Source of the DNA: Curvibacter sp.
GTDB lineage: Bacteria > Pseudomonadota > Gammaproteobacteria > Burkholderiales > Burkholderiaceae_C
NCBI GenBank assembly: GCA_020621965.1
Contig: JAHRYV010000005.1
Location: 1 to 64,000 of the forward strand
Length of the DNA stretch: 64,000 bases
Direction of reading: 5' to 3'
Shown: positions 9,464 through 18,738 of the stretch, piece by piece
How the letters are laid out: each line of letters begins with the position of its first letter
How positions within the stretch are numbered: the stretch's first letter is position 1
Position numbers and translations under genes: made by a program
The notes under the pieces: model-generated
Told to the model about the DNA's origin: nothing
Databases searched by the model: none
The model's input: the letters and a program-made list of their open reading frames with translations, nothing else

Positions 9464-9976
9464 ATGTATCGAGTCCTGATGATCGCGTCGGCCGCCGCGC
9501 TGCTGGCGGCCTGCACCACCCCGGGCGGACCGGCCGCCACGGCCCAGTTGCAGCCCACGCGCGGCAACACCGCCAGCGGCGAGGTCCGCTTCGTCCAACG
9601 GGGCGACAAGGTGCTGGTCAGCGGCGAGGTGCGCGGCCTCAAGCCCTATGCTGAGCACGGCTTTCACATCCACGAGAAGGGCGACTGCTCCAGCGGCGAC
9701 GGCCTGAGCGCCGGCGGCCACTTCAACCCGCGCGGCCAGCGACACGGCGCGCACGGCGGCGCCGAGCACCACGCCGGCGACCTGCCCAGCCTGCGGGCCG
9801 ATCGCGACGGTGTGGCGCGCATCCAGTTCGAGTCGGGCAGCATCGCCGTGGGCAGCGGCAGCCAAGACATCGTGGGCCGCGGCCTGATCGTGCACCGCGA
9901 CCCGGACGACTACACCACACAGCCCACGGGCAACGCCGGGCCGCGGCTGGCCTGTGCCGTCATCGCGGCTCAGTGA
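9464..9976 (+). CDS. sodC: Periplasmic Cu/Zn superoxide dismutase, putative lipoprotein
   Basis: A 170-residue protein that dismutates superoxide outside the cytoplasm. The N-terminus has a lipobox (LLAAC, Cys17), so it is probably a lipoprotein. Copper ligands are visible in HGFHIHEKGDC and LIVHRDPDD, with zinc-loop residues in GGHFNPRG and the downstream His/Asp-rich segment (GGAEHHAGDLPSL). The two disulfide cysteines are in EKGDC and RLACAV. ATG 9464 is preceded by AAGGAG. Its stop overlaps the stop of the convergent MocA-like gene by seven bases. Confidence 0.92.
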   Translation: MYRVLMIASAAALLAACTTPGGPAATAQLQPTRGNTASGEVRFVQRGDKVLVSGEVRGLKPYAEHGFHIHEKGDCSSGDGLSAGGHFNPRGQRHGAHGGAEHHAGDLPSLRADRDGVARIQFESGSIAVGSGSQDIVGRGLIVHRDPDDYTTQPTGNAGPRLACAVIAAQ

Positions 9977-10509
9977 GGGGCGCGTGCGCGCAGGATCTGC
10001 AGCGCCTGCTCCAGGTCCTGCACGGTGTCGATGTCGGTCACGCAGCCGGCATCGTCCACCTCCACCGTCCACAGGCGGTGCCGGCGCACGACGGCGGCCG
10101 CCCCCTGCGCGCCGCCCAGCGCCATCAGCGCCGGCCCGCAGTCGCGGCTGAAACGCACGGGGTGGCCGTGCCGGCCCTGGTACACCGGCCGCACCACGGT
10201 CTGGCCCGCCGGGGCCGCCGCCACGCGGCGCAGCGTCTCGGGCAACACCAGGGGCAGGTCGGCCGGCAGGATCAGCCAGCCGTCGGCATCGGCCGTGGCG
10301 CGCACGGCGGCGGCGATCGAGTCGCCCATGCCGGGATGGGGCGCGTCCTCCAGATGAAACGGCAGACCGCTGGCGCGTACCGCGTCCAGGGTGTGCTGCA
10401 GCACGGTCTTGTCACCCAGCCGGGCCTGCAGCTTGGGCGTCGTGCCGCCGGAGGCCAAAAAACGCTCGCCCCGCCCCGAGGCCAGCACAAGCACCGTGGG
10501 CGCAGCCAT
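9970..10509 (-). CDS. MocA-like nucleotidyltransferase
   Basis: A 179-residue NTP-transferase-fold protein like MocA/MobA, which attach CMP or GMP to molybdopterin. It begins PTVLVLASGRGERFLASGG, an NTP-binding loop of the LAxGxGxRF type, followed by PKLQARLGDKTVLQHTL and ILPADLPLVLPETL, where the Asp of LPADLP is the expected metal ligand. It lies nine bases downstream of an xdhC-family gene on the same strand. That pairing is common for maturation of xanthine-dehydrogenase-type molybdoenzymes, although no such enzyme is in this window. Confidence 0.82.
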   Translation of the reverse strand: MAAPTVLVLASGRGERFLASGGTTPKLQARLGDKTVLQHTLDAVRASGLPFHLEDAPHPGMGDSIAAAVRATADADGWLILPADLPLVLPETLRRVAAAPAGQTVVRPVYQGRHGHPVRFSRDCGPALMALGGAQGAAAVVRRHRLWTVEVDDAGCVTDIDTVQDLEQALQILRARAPH

Positions 10510-10517
10510 GCCGGGCC

Positions 10518-11519
10518 TCAGGCCGTGACGCAACCCGGTGCGCTGGCCCGGCGCACCCTGGCGGCGTTCTTGACCTGCACGATCTCGGCCAGGATGGCCA
10601 CGGCAATCTCGGCCGGCGTGCGCGCGCCGAGATCCAGCCCCACCGGGCCGTGCAGCCGCGCCAACTCCCCGGCGCTGAGATCGAAGTGCTCGGCCAGGCG
10701 TTGCTTGCGCGCGGCCTGGTTGCGCTGCGAGCCCAGGGCGCCGACGTAGAAGGCGGCCGACTTGAGAGCCTCCAGCAGCGCCATGTCGTCGAGCTTGGGG
10801 TCGTGCGTCAGCGCCACGATGGCGGTGTGCGCGTCGGGCAGCAGCTCGCGCACCACGTCGTCGGGCATGCCCGGCACACGCTGCACGCCTTCCAGCCCCA
10901 GGGTGAAAGCGTATTCCTCGCGCGGATCGCAGACCAGCACCTCGAAGTCCAGCAGGCCGGCCATCTGCGCCACCGCCTGCGAGAGCTGGCCGGCGCCAAT
11001 GAGCAGCAGCCGCCACTTGGGGCCGAACACCGTGGTCAGGCTGCGGTCGTCGTAGTGCAGGGACTGGCCGCGCACCGCATCACTCAGCGTGACCTGGCCG
11101 CTGGCGAGGTCCAGCGTGCGCGCCACCAGCCGGTGTTCGGCGGTGCGCGCCAGCAGTTGTTCGATCCAGGACACGTCCTGCAGCGGTTCCTGCAGCAGGC
11201 GCAGCGTGCCGCCGCAGGGCAGGCCGAAACGGGCCGCCTCTTCCTGGTTGACACCATAGACGATGAGCGCGGGCCGCGCAGCGGCCGCAGCGTGGGCGCC
11301 AGCCGCCAGCGCCGCCTTGGCGCGCGCGATCAGGTCGTCCTCCACGCAGCCGCCCGAGACCGAGCCGCTGACCACGCCGTCCTCACGCACGGCCAGCAAG
11401 GCGCCCGGCGGACGCGGCGCGCTGCCCCAGGTCTGCACCACGGTGACCAGCGTCACGGCGTGGCCGCCGCGCTTCCAGGCCAGCGCGTCGGCCAGCACAC
11501 GCAGATCGAGGCTTTCCAT
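10518..11519 (-). CDS. xdhC: XdhC/CoxF family molybdoenzyme maturation protein
   Basis: A 333-residue protein. The N-terminal XdhC domain shows [19 protein letters not shown] and the conserved [13 protein letters not shown], and a Rossmann-like C-terminal domain shows [18 protein letters not shown], then [20 protein letters not shown] and [11 protein letters not shown]. Family members bind molybdenum cofactor and help insert its sulfurated form into xanthine-dehydrogenase-type enzymes. It is first in a two-gene leftward unit with the MocA-like gene and divergent from pdxH. Confidence 0.88.
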   Translation of the reverse strand: MESLDLRVLADALAWKRGGHAVTLVTVVQTWGSAPRPPGALLAVREDGVVSGSVSGGCVEDDLIARAKAALAAGAHAAAAARPALIVYGVNQEEAARFGLPCGGTLRLLQEPLQDVSWIEQLLARTAEHRLVARTLDLASGQVTLSDAVRGQSLHYDDRSLTTVFGPKWRLLLIGAGQLSQAVAQMAGLLDFEVLVCDPREEYAFTLGLEGVQRVPGMPDDVVRELLPDAHTAIVALTHDPKLDDMALLEALKSAAFYVGALGSQRNQAARKQRLAEHFDLSAGELARLHGPVGLDLGARTPAEIAVAILAEIVQVKNAARVRRASAPGCVTA

Positions 11520-11583
11520 GGACGGGGCTCCTTGCAGGATTTGTTGTGGACGGCGCTCGCGACTCCCGCGGAATCGACGAATC

Positions 11584-11589
11584 TATACT
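11584..11589 (+). promoter_or_regulatory. Candidate minus-10 element of pdxH, possibly leaderless
   Basis: TATACT ends seven bases before the A of the pdxH ATG (11596), so a standard start point falls on or next to the start codon. No Shine-Dalgarno sequence is seen between them. A minus-35 match is weak (GACTCC region). The element is therefore tentative. Confidence 0.4.
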
Positions 11590-11595
11590 GGCAGT

Positions 11596-12234
11596 ATGAC
11601 GAATATCGCCGATCTCCGCAAAAGCTACGAGCGCCATGAACTCAGCGAGGACGCCTCGCACGCCGACCCGCTGCAGCAATTCGACCAGTGGCTGCGCGAA
11701 GCCATCCAGTCCGAGATCCCGGAACCGAACGCGATGACGGTGGCCACGGTCGGCAGCGATCTGCGGCCCTCCACCCGTGTGGTGCTGATCAAGGGGTATG
11801 ACGCGCGCGGCATCGTCTGGTACAGCAACTACCAAAGCCGCAAGGGCCGCGAACTGGCCGGCAACCCGTTTGCGGCGCTGCAGTTCCACTGGGTCGAACT
11901 GGAGCGTGTGGTGCGCATCGAAGGCCAGGTGGAGCAGGTCAGTGCCGAAGAAAGCGACGAGTACTTCCACAGCCGCCCGCTCGATTCACGCATCGGCGCC
12001 TGGGCCAGCCCGCAAAGCCAGGTGATCAGCGGGCGCAGCGTGCTGGTGGCCAACGCCGCCAAGTACGCGGCGCAGTTCCTGCTGAAACCGCCGCGCCCGC
12101 CGCACTGGGGCGGCTATCGCCTGATGCCGCAGCGCTGGGAGTTCTGGCAGGGCCGGCCCAGCCGCCTGCACGACCGGCTGCGCTACCAGCCCGACGGCCA
12201 GGGCGGGTGGACACGCGAGCGCCTCGCGCCCTAA
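11596..12234 (+). CDS. pdxH: Pyridoxamine/pyridoxine 5'-phosphate oxidase
   Basis: A 212-residue FMN enzyme that oxidises PNP or PMP to pyridoxal 5'-phosphate, the last step of vitamin B6 synthesis and salvage. Diagnostic parts are [16 protein letters not shown] at the N-terminus, [53 protein letters not shown] and the C-terminal [17 protein letters not shown] with ERLAP as the last residues. Length is typical. It is divergent from xdhC. The last four bases overlap the stop of the convergent AEC carrier gene. Confidence 0.95.
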   Translation: MTNIADLRKSYERHELSEDASHADPLQQFDQWLREAIQSEIPEPNAMTVATVGSDLRPSTRVVLIKGYDARGIVWYSNYQSRKGRELAGNPFAALQFHWVELERVVRIEGQVEQVSAEESDEYFHSRPLDSRIGAWASPQSQVISGRSVLVANAAKYAAQFLLKPPRPPHWGGYRLMPQRWEFWQGRPSRLHDRLRYQPDGQGGWTRERLAP

Positions 12235-13169
12235 AGACGGCCAGCGGCGTACATCACCAGCGGCAGGGTCAGCAGGGCCGCGGCGTTGGAGACGATGACG
12301 CAGGCGGTCACCAGTTCCTCGGCCACGGCGTAGCGCTGCGAGAACAGGAAGACGTTGGCGCCGATGGGCAGCGCCGCCGTCACCACCATCACCAGCAGCG
12401 GCAGGCCGCTCAGGCCCAGCAGCAGCCCCAGCAGCGCCACCAGCGCCGGCAGCAGCAGGTTCTTGGCCAGCGTGACGGCCAGCGCTCCGCGCACATGCGG
12501 CCCGACCGCCGTGCCGGCCAGCGTCACACCCACCAGCAGCAGGGCCAGCGGGCCGAAGGCCTGGCCCAGCCACTGCAGCGGCCGGTCCACCACTTCCGGG
12601 ATGGCCCAGCCGGTCTGCGCGTACAGCAGGCCGGCCAGGATGGGCAGGGGCACGGGGTGGATGACGGCATTGCGCACCGCGCCCAGCACGGTGCGCCACA
12701 GGGCCTGGGGCCGCGCCGCCGCCGCCTCGCGCGCCACCGCCAGCTCCAGCACCACGGTGGCGACGGTCAGCAGCACCAGCGCGTGCAGCGAGACCAGGGT
12801 CAGCAGGATCACCAGTGCGGCCTCGCCGTAGGCCAGGCCGATCAGCGCAATGCCGATCATCACCGTGTTGCTGAAGGTGGCGGCCAGGGCCAGCACGGCG
12901 GCGCGCCGGTTGAAACCCTGCCACAGCAGCGTGGCGGCGAACAGGATGAGCGCGGCTGCAAAGTAGCTCAGCAGCGGCCGGAAGTCGAGCTGCAGGACGT
13001 CGACCTTGCTCATGGTGCGGAACATCAGCGCCGGCGTCAGCACCAGGAACACCAGGTTGGAGAGGTCCTTGCTGGACTCGGCGCGGATCCAGCGCGCACG
13101 GCCGGCCGCATAACCCAGCGCCACCAGCAGCACGACCGGGACCAGGGCGGAGAGGACGGGGTGGTTCAC
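12231..13169 (-). CDS. AEC-family membrane carrier (auxin efflux carrier-like)
   Basis: A 312-residue integral membrane protein with about ten hydrophobic segments. It has the AEC family character: [20 protein letters not shown] at the start, helix-breaking polar positions mid-membrane ([19 protein letters not shown]) and [21 protein letters not shown] in the centre. Family members export or import small organic anions such as malate or malonate. It begins only 16 bases after the acyl carrier protein gene and is probably the last gene of the leftward acetyl-CoA/2-oxoacid unit, which hints at an organic acid substrate. That role is inference. Confidence 0.8.
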   Translation of the reverse strand: MNHPVLSALVPVVLLVALGYAAGRARWIRAESSKDLSNLVFLVLTPALMFRTMSKVDVLQLDFRPLLSYFAAALILFAATLLWQGFNRRAAVLALAATFSNTVMIGIALIGLAYGEAALVILLTLVSLHALVLLTVATVVLELAVAREAAAARPQALWRTVLGAVRNAVIHPVPLPILAGLLYAQTGWAIPEVVDRPLQWLGQAFGPLALLLVGVTLAGTAVGPHVRGALAVTLAKNLLLPALVALLGLLLGLSGLPLLVMVVTAALPIGANVFLFSQRYAVAEELVTACVIVSNAAALLTLPLVMYAAGRL

Positions 13170-13185
13170 CCGCCCATGGTAACGC

Positions 13186-13437
13186 TCAGGACAGGCGCGC
13201 CTGCAGGTAGTCGAGCACGTTGTCCAGCGTGATCAGGCGGGCGTAGTCGGCTTCCGGGATGTCCACGCCCAGGCGCTGGTGCAGGCCGATCAGGAAGTTC
13301 AGCCAGTCCATCGAATCCAGATCGACCTGATGGCGCAGCGGCGTGGCCGGCTCGATGTCGTCCACCTCGACTTCGGGTGCGATGCCGTGCAGCACCTCCA
13401 GCGCCAGGGCCTTGAGCGCCTTGCGGTCCGGGCTCAT
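13186..13437 (-). CDS. Acyl carrier protein
   Basis: An 83-residue acidic helical protein. The sequence HQVDLDSMDWLNFLIGL carries the DSM(D) motif, in which the Ser would carry 4'-phosphopantetheine. It differs from the housekeeping AcpP, whose motif is usually DSLD followed by V/TVEL, so it is a dedicated carrier. ATG 13437 is chosen because the TGA of the upstream 30-codon ORF overlaps it (ATGA) and GGAGG lies seven bases before it; a TTG two codons upstream is less likely. Sitting behind E1/E2 genes suggests it accepts or donates an acyl group made by that complex, which is inference. Confidence 0.82.
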   Translation of the reverse strand: MSPDRKALKALALEVLHGIAPEVEVDDIEPATPLRHQVDLDSMDWLNFLIGLHQRLGVDIPEADYARLITLDNVLDYLQARLS

Positions 13438-13526
13438 GGACAAACCTCCGTGGGTGGCACTGCGGTGCGAGCCCCCGCGCCGGCATCGCCTGCGCTTCTA
13501 TTGACGGGCGGCCGGGCTTGGCTCAT
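13434..13526 (-). CDS. 30-codon coupling ORF, copy B
   Basis: ATG 13526 overlaps the stop of the E2 gene (ATGA) and its own TGA overlaps the ATG of the acyl carrier gene (ATGA). The peptide begins MSQARPPVNRSAG and continues AGAGARTAV and TEV near the end. A homologous 30-codon ORF lies at 16717-16809, with the same length and the same overlaps at both ends. Its last third carries GGAGG, the ribosome site of the next gene. Translation is likely from the arrangement; whether the peptide does anything is unknown. Confidence 0.6.
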   Translation of the reverse strand: MSQARPPVNRSAGDAGAGARTAVPPTEVCP

Positions 13527-14701
13527 GAGGTCTCCAGTTTCTCGGGGGTCTGCAGCAGCTCGCGCAGCTCGGCCAGGAACAGCGCACCCTGGTGGCCGTC
13601 GGTGACGCGATGGTCGGCCGCCAGCGAGGCGGTCAGCAGCGGCACGGCGCGCAGCTCACCATCGACCACCCAGGGCCGCACCGCCACACTGCCGAAACCG
13701 ATGATCGCCACCTGCGGCGGATAGATCACGCCGAACACCGATTCCACACCCTGGTCGCCAAGGTTGGTGACGGTGATGGTGGGGTCGCTCATCTCGGAGG
13801 AACGCAGCGAGCCGGCACGCGCGCGCTGCACCAGGTCGGCCAGTTCGCGCATGACTGTTGCCAGCGACTTGGTGCCGACGTCGTGCAAGGCTGGCGCCAC
13901 CAGGCCGCCGCCGCGCAGCGCGATCGCCACGCCGGTGTGCACGGCGCTCGACGCTTCGAACCGCTCCTGGCGATAGAAGCCGTTGAGTTGCGGCACGCGC
14001 GCCAGCGCCAGCGCCACGGCCTTGAGCTGCAGCACTGCGGGCAGGATGCGCTCGGTGATGGGCAGGCCTTCGTTGCGCTGCTGCAGCCAGGCCAGGGCCG
14101 CAGCCATGGGGATGGTCTCGCTCAGGTAGTAATGCGGGATCTCGCGCTTGGAGCGGCTCATGGCGGCGGCAATGGCGCGGCGCATGGCCTGCTGGCGGTC
14201 GGCCGGTGCCGGTGCCGCTGTCGCGGCGGGGGCAGCGGCGGCCTCGACATCGGCCAGCGTGACCGCGCCCTGGGCTCCGCTGCCGCGCAGCGTGGCCACG
14301 TCGACCCCGAGCTCCTGCGCCCGTTTGCGCGCCGACGGCGACACCGGCGGCCGTGTCGCCACCGGGGCGAGCCCGGCTGCCGCTGCGGCACTCGCCGGCC
14401 TGGCGGGCTCGGCCGCGCGGGCCGCTGGCGCGGCCGGCACGGCCCCCGCCGGCGGCGCAGCCTCGCCCGGCGCCAGCAGCGTCGCCAGCACCGTGCCCAC
14501 CGGCACGGTCTGGCCGGGCTGCACGAGCAGTTCGTGCACCGTGCCCTCGTCCCAGCACTCGACGTCGACCGCCGCCTTGGAGGTGTCGACCACCGCGATC
14601 ACCTGGCCGCGTGTGACGTGGTCGCCGGGCTGCACCTGCCACTGCAGCAGCTTGCCCTGGTCCATGTCGGCGCCCAGCGAGGGCAGTTTGAACTCGATCA
14701 T
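13523..14701 (-). CDS. Dihydrolipoamide acyltransferase (E2) of a 2-oxoacid dehydrogenase complex
   Basis: A 392-residue E2. Residues 1-75 form one lipoyl domain with the lipoyl-lysine in VVDTSKAAVDVE, followed by an Ala/Pro-rich hinge. The E1/E3-binding domain (SPSARKRAQELGVDVATL, GAQGAVTLADVE) comes next. The catalytic domain carries SLAADHRVTDGHQGALFL, with the active His and Asp in HRVTDG. It transfers the acyl group from E1 to CoA. Most E2s of acetyl type have one to three lipoyl domains, so one is at the short end. No E3 gene follows; the complex must borrow E3 from elsewhere. The start MIEFKLPSLGADMDQG is unambiguous. Confidence 0.9.
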   Translation of the reverse strand: MIEFKLPSLGADMDQGKLLQWQVQPGDHVTRGQVIAVVDTSKAAVDVECWDEGTVHELLVQPGQTVPVGTVLATLLAPGEAAPPAGAVPAAPAARAAEPARPASAAAAAGLAPVATRPPVSPSARKRAQELGVDVATLRGSGAQGAVTLADVEAAAAPAATAAPAPADRQQAMRRAIAAAMSRSKREIPHYYLSETIPMAAALAWLQQRNEGLPITERILPAVLQLKAVALALARVPQLNGFYRQERFEASSAVHTGVAIALRGGGLVAPALHDVGTKSLATVMRELADLVQRARAGSLRSSEMSDPTITVTNLGDQGVESVFGVIYPPQVAIIGFGSVAVRPWVVDGELRAVPLLTASLAADHRVTDGHQGALFLAELRELLQTPEKLETS

Positions 14702-14714
14702 GCGTGTTGCCTCC

Positions 14715-15698
14715 TCAGCGCCCCAGCATGGCACGCACCGTGGCGACGATCTTCTCCACCTGCGGCAGCGCTGCTTCTTCCAGATGCCGCGGATAGGGAA
14801 TGGGCACTTCCTCGCTGCACACCCGCGCCAGCGGGGCGTCGAGTTCGTAGAAGGCCTGCTCCATGATCCTCGCCATCACCTCGGCGGCCAGGCTGCCCGA
14901 ACGCCAGGCTTCGTCCACCACCACGGCACGGCGGCACTTGCGCACCGAGGCCATGATGGTGGCGTCGTCCAGCGGGCGCAGCACACGCAGGTCCACCACC
15001 TCAGCCGCGATGCCCAGCGCTGCCAGCTCTTCCGCCGCGCGCAGGGTCTTGAACAAGGAGCCGCCGTGCGTGATCAGGCTGACGTCGCTGCCCTCGCGCC
15101 GCACGGCGGCACTGCGGATGTCTACCGACGGCGGCGCGCCGTCGGGCAGTTCGCCCTCGCTGTTGTAGAGCAGGGCGTGCTCGAAGATCAGCACCGGGTC
15201 GGGATCGGCCAGCGCCGGTGCCAGCATGCCGCGCGCGTCCTCGATGGTGGCCGGCGCCAGCACCCGCAGGCCCGGCACATGGGCATACCAGCCCTCGAAG
15301 CTGTTGGAGTGCTGGGCCGCGACCTGGCGGCCCGCCCCGGTGGCCATGCGGATGACGATGGGCACCGAGAACTGGCCGCCCGACATGTGGCGCAGCATGG
15401 CCGCGGTGTTGACGATGGGGTCCAGCGCCAGCAGGCTGAAGTTGACCGTCATGACCTCGACGATGGGCCGCAGGCCGCCCAGCGCGGCGCCGACGCCGGC
15501 CGCCGTGAAGCCCAGTTCGGACAAGGGCGTGTCGCGGATGCGATCACTGCCGAACTCGTCGAGCAGGCCCTTGGACACCGCGTAGGTGCCACCGTAGTGG
15601 CCCACGTCCTCGCCCATCAGGAAGACGCGTTCGTCGCCCTGCAGGGCCTCACGCAGGGCCTCGCGCACGGCCTCGCGGTAGGTGATGCGCCGGCTCAT
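14715..15698 (-). CDS. 2-oxoacid (pyruvate or acetoin type) dehydrogenase E1 beta subunit
   Basis: A 327-residue E1 beta. Family features are [56 protein letters not shown], the potassium/TPP region [21 protein letters not shown], and [17 protein letters not shown]. It pairs with E1 alpha to bind thiamine diphosphate and decarboxylate a 2-oxoacid or cleave acetoin. Its ATG overlaps the E1 alpha stop (ATGA), and 13 bases separate it from E2. Sequence alone does not separate pyruvate, branched-chain or acetoin substrates; the neighbouring acetyl-CoA synthetase favours a two-carbon product. Confidence 0.9.
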   Translation of the reverse strand: MSRRITYREAVREALREALQGDERVFLMGEDVGHYGGTYAVSKGLLDEFGSDRIRDTPLSELGFTAAGVGAALGGLRPIVEVMTVNFSLLALDPIVNTAAMLRHMSGGQFSVPIVIRMATGAGRQVAAQHSNSFEGWYAHVPGLRVLAPATIEDARGMLAPALADPDPVLIFEHALLYNSEGELPDGAPPSVDIRSAAVRREGSDVSLITHGGSLFKTLRAAEELAALGIAAEVVDLRVLRPLDDATIMASVRKCRRAVVVDEAWRSGSLAAEVMARIMEQAFYELDAPLARVCSEEVPIPYPRHLEEAALPQVEKIVATVRAMLGR

Positions 15699-16720
15699 GC
15701 GGTGCCCCCCGGCGGCGTGGTGACGTCGCGCAACAGGTCCGCCACCGGCTCCCAGCTGCCGGCCTCGGCATAAGCCACGGCCACCTCGACTTCGGCCTGC
15801 GCGCGCGCGTCGACGGCCTGGAACTCGGCTTCGGTCAGCAGGCCCTGCTCCTTGAGGCGCGCGGTGTAGCTGTGGATGGGGCCGCGTGTCTTCCAGGCCT
15901 CGACCTCGGCCTTGTCGCGGTAGAGCTCGGGGTCGAACATGGAGTGGGCACGAAAGCGGTAGGTGCGCAGCTCCAGGAACTTCGGCCCGGTGCCGCTGCG
16001 CACGCGCTCGGCTGCCGCCTGCACGGCCGAGTGCACCGCGACCACATCCATGCCGTCCACCGTCAACGAGGGCACGCCGTAACACAGGGCCTTGGCGCAC
16101 AGATCGGTCTGGGACTCGGAGCGCGCCAGCGAGGTTCCCATGGCGTAAAGGTTGTTCTCGCACAGGAAGAGCACCGGCAGCTTCCACAAGGCCGCCAGGT
16201 TGATGGCCTCGTGGAACACGCCCTCGGCCATGGCGCCTTCGCCGAAGAAACAGGCCGTGAGCGCGGGACGCTTTTTCATCCTGTCGGCCAGCGCCAGACC
16301 CACGGCCAGCGGCAGACCGCCGCCGACGATGGCATTGCCACCATAAAAACGCCGCTTGGCGTCGAACAGGTGCATGGAGCCGCCGCGCCCGCGCGAGCAG
16401 CCCTCCTGCTTGCCGTACATCTCGGCCATGATGCTCTGCATCGGCATGCCGCGCAGCAGCGCATGGCCGTGGTCGCGGTAGGCCGCGACGACGTTGTCTT
16501 CGGGCTGCAGCGCGCGCAAGGCGCCGGTGGCCACCGCTTCCTCGCCGATGTAAAGGTGCAGGAAGCCGCGGATCTTCTGCTCGCCATACAGCTGGGCGCA
16601 GCGCTCCTCCATACGCCGCACGCGCAGCAGGTCGAACAGCACGCTGTGCGCAAAGCCCTTGTTCCAGGGCACGGGACCGTTGGGCGGCGCCGGCAGCGGC
16701 GGGTAATAGGAGGAGCTCAT
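15695..16720 (-). CDS. 2-oxoacid (pyruvate or acetoin type) dehydrogenase E1 alpha subunit
   Basis: A 341-residue TPP-binding subunit. Visible features are [32 protein letters not shown], the [10 protein letters not shown] phosphate-loop motif, [15 protein letters not shown], and the TPP motif [23 protein letters not shown] followed by [28 protein letters not shown] is the regulatory-loop region. The ATG at 16720 is coupled by an ATGA overlap to the preceding 30-codon ORF, which supplies a GGAGG ribosome site. It is second among the enzyme genes after the acetyl-CoA synthetase. Confidence 0.9.
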   Translation of the reverse strand: MSSSYYPPLPAPPNGPVPWNKGFAHSVLFDLLRVRRMEERCAQLYGEQKIRGFLHLYIGEEAVATGALRALQPEDNVVAAYRDHGHALLRGMPMQSIMAEMYGKQEGCSRGRGGSMHLFDAKRRFYGGNAIVGGGLPLAVGLALADRMKKRPALTACFFGEGAMAEGVFHEAINLAALWKLPVLFLCENNLYAMGTSLARSESQTDLCAKALCYGVPSLTVDGMDVVAVHSAVQAAAERVRSGTGPKFLELRTYRFRAHSMFDPELYRDKAEVEAWKTRGPIHSYTARLKEQGLLTEAEFQAVDARAQAEVEVAVAYAEAGSWEPVADLLRDVTTPPGGTA

Positions 16721-16805
16721 AGAGAGACCTCCGTGCTGCGCACTGCGGTGCGAGCCCCCGCGCCGGCAAAGCCTGCGCTACGCTTGGCGGGCGGCCGGGC
16801 GGAGC

Positions 16806-16809
<4 letters not shown>
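16717..16809 (-). CDS. 30-codon coupling ORF, copy A
   Basis: ATG 16809 overlaps the TGA of the acetyl-CoA synthetase gene and its own TGA overlaps the E1 alpha ATG, both as ATGA. The peptide starts [13 protein letters not shown], then AGAGARTAV and TEVSL at the end. Compared with copy B, 16 of 93 bases differ, with no gap. Codon 10 changes from CGT to AGA yet stays Arg, while the core is identical in DNA. GGAGG for the next gene lies near its end. No similar ORF was found elsewhere in the window. Confidence 0.6.
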
Positions 16810-18593
<1,784 letters not shown>

Positions 18594-18667
18594 AGGTCCC
18601 TTCTGCTTGCGCAGCCGGTCCCCGCCCAAAAAGCGGCCGGCCTCACCTGTTGTTCTTGCGGTCAAGC

Positions 18668-18705
18668 TTAATACCCTGCATGGACGCTGTTTTGATGCAG
18701 ATCAA
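18668..18705 (-). promoter_or_regulatory. FNR/Anr box and candidate minus-10 before the synthetase-dehydrogenase unit
   Basis: TTGATGCAGATCAA at 18692-18705 matches the FNR/Anr consensus TTGAT-N4-ATCAA at all ten defined positions. Reading leftward, 18 bases separate it from TATTAA (18673-18668), a usable minus-10. That spacing is a few bases shorter than a classic class II site. The acsA ATG is about 100 bases downstream of the box. This suggests oxygen-responsive control of the unit. Confidence 0.65.
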
Positions 18706-18738
18706 GACCGATCCAGACGGGTCCGGCGCGCCCCCCGC

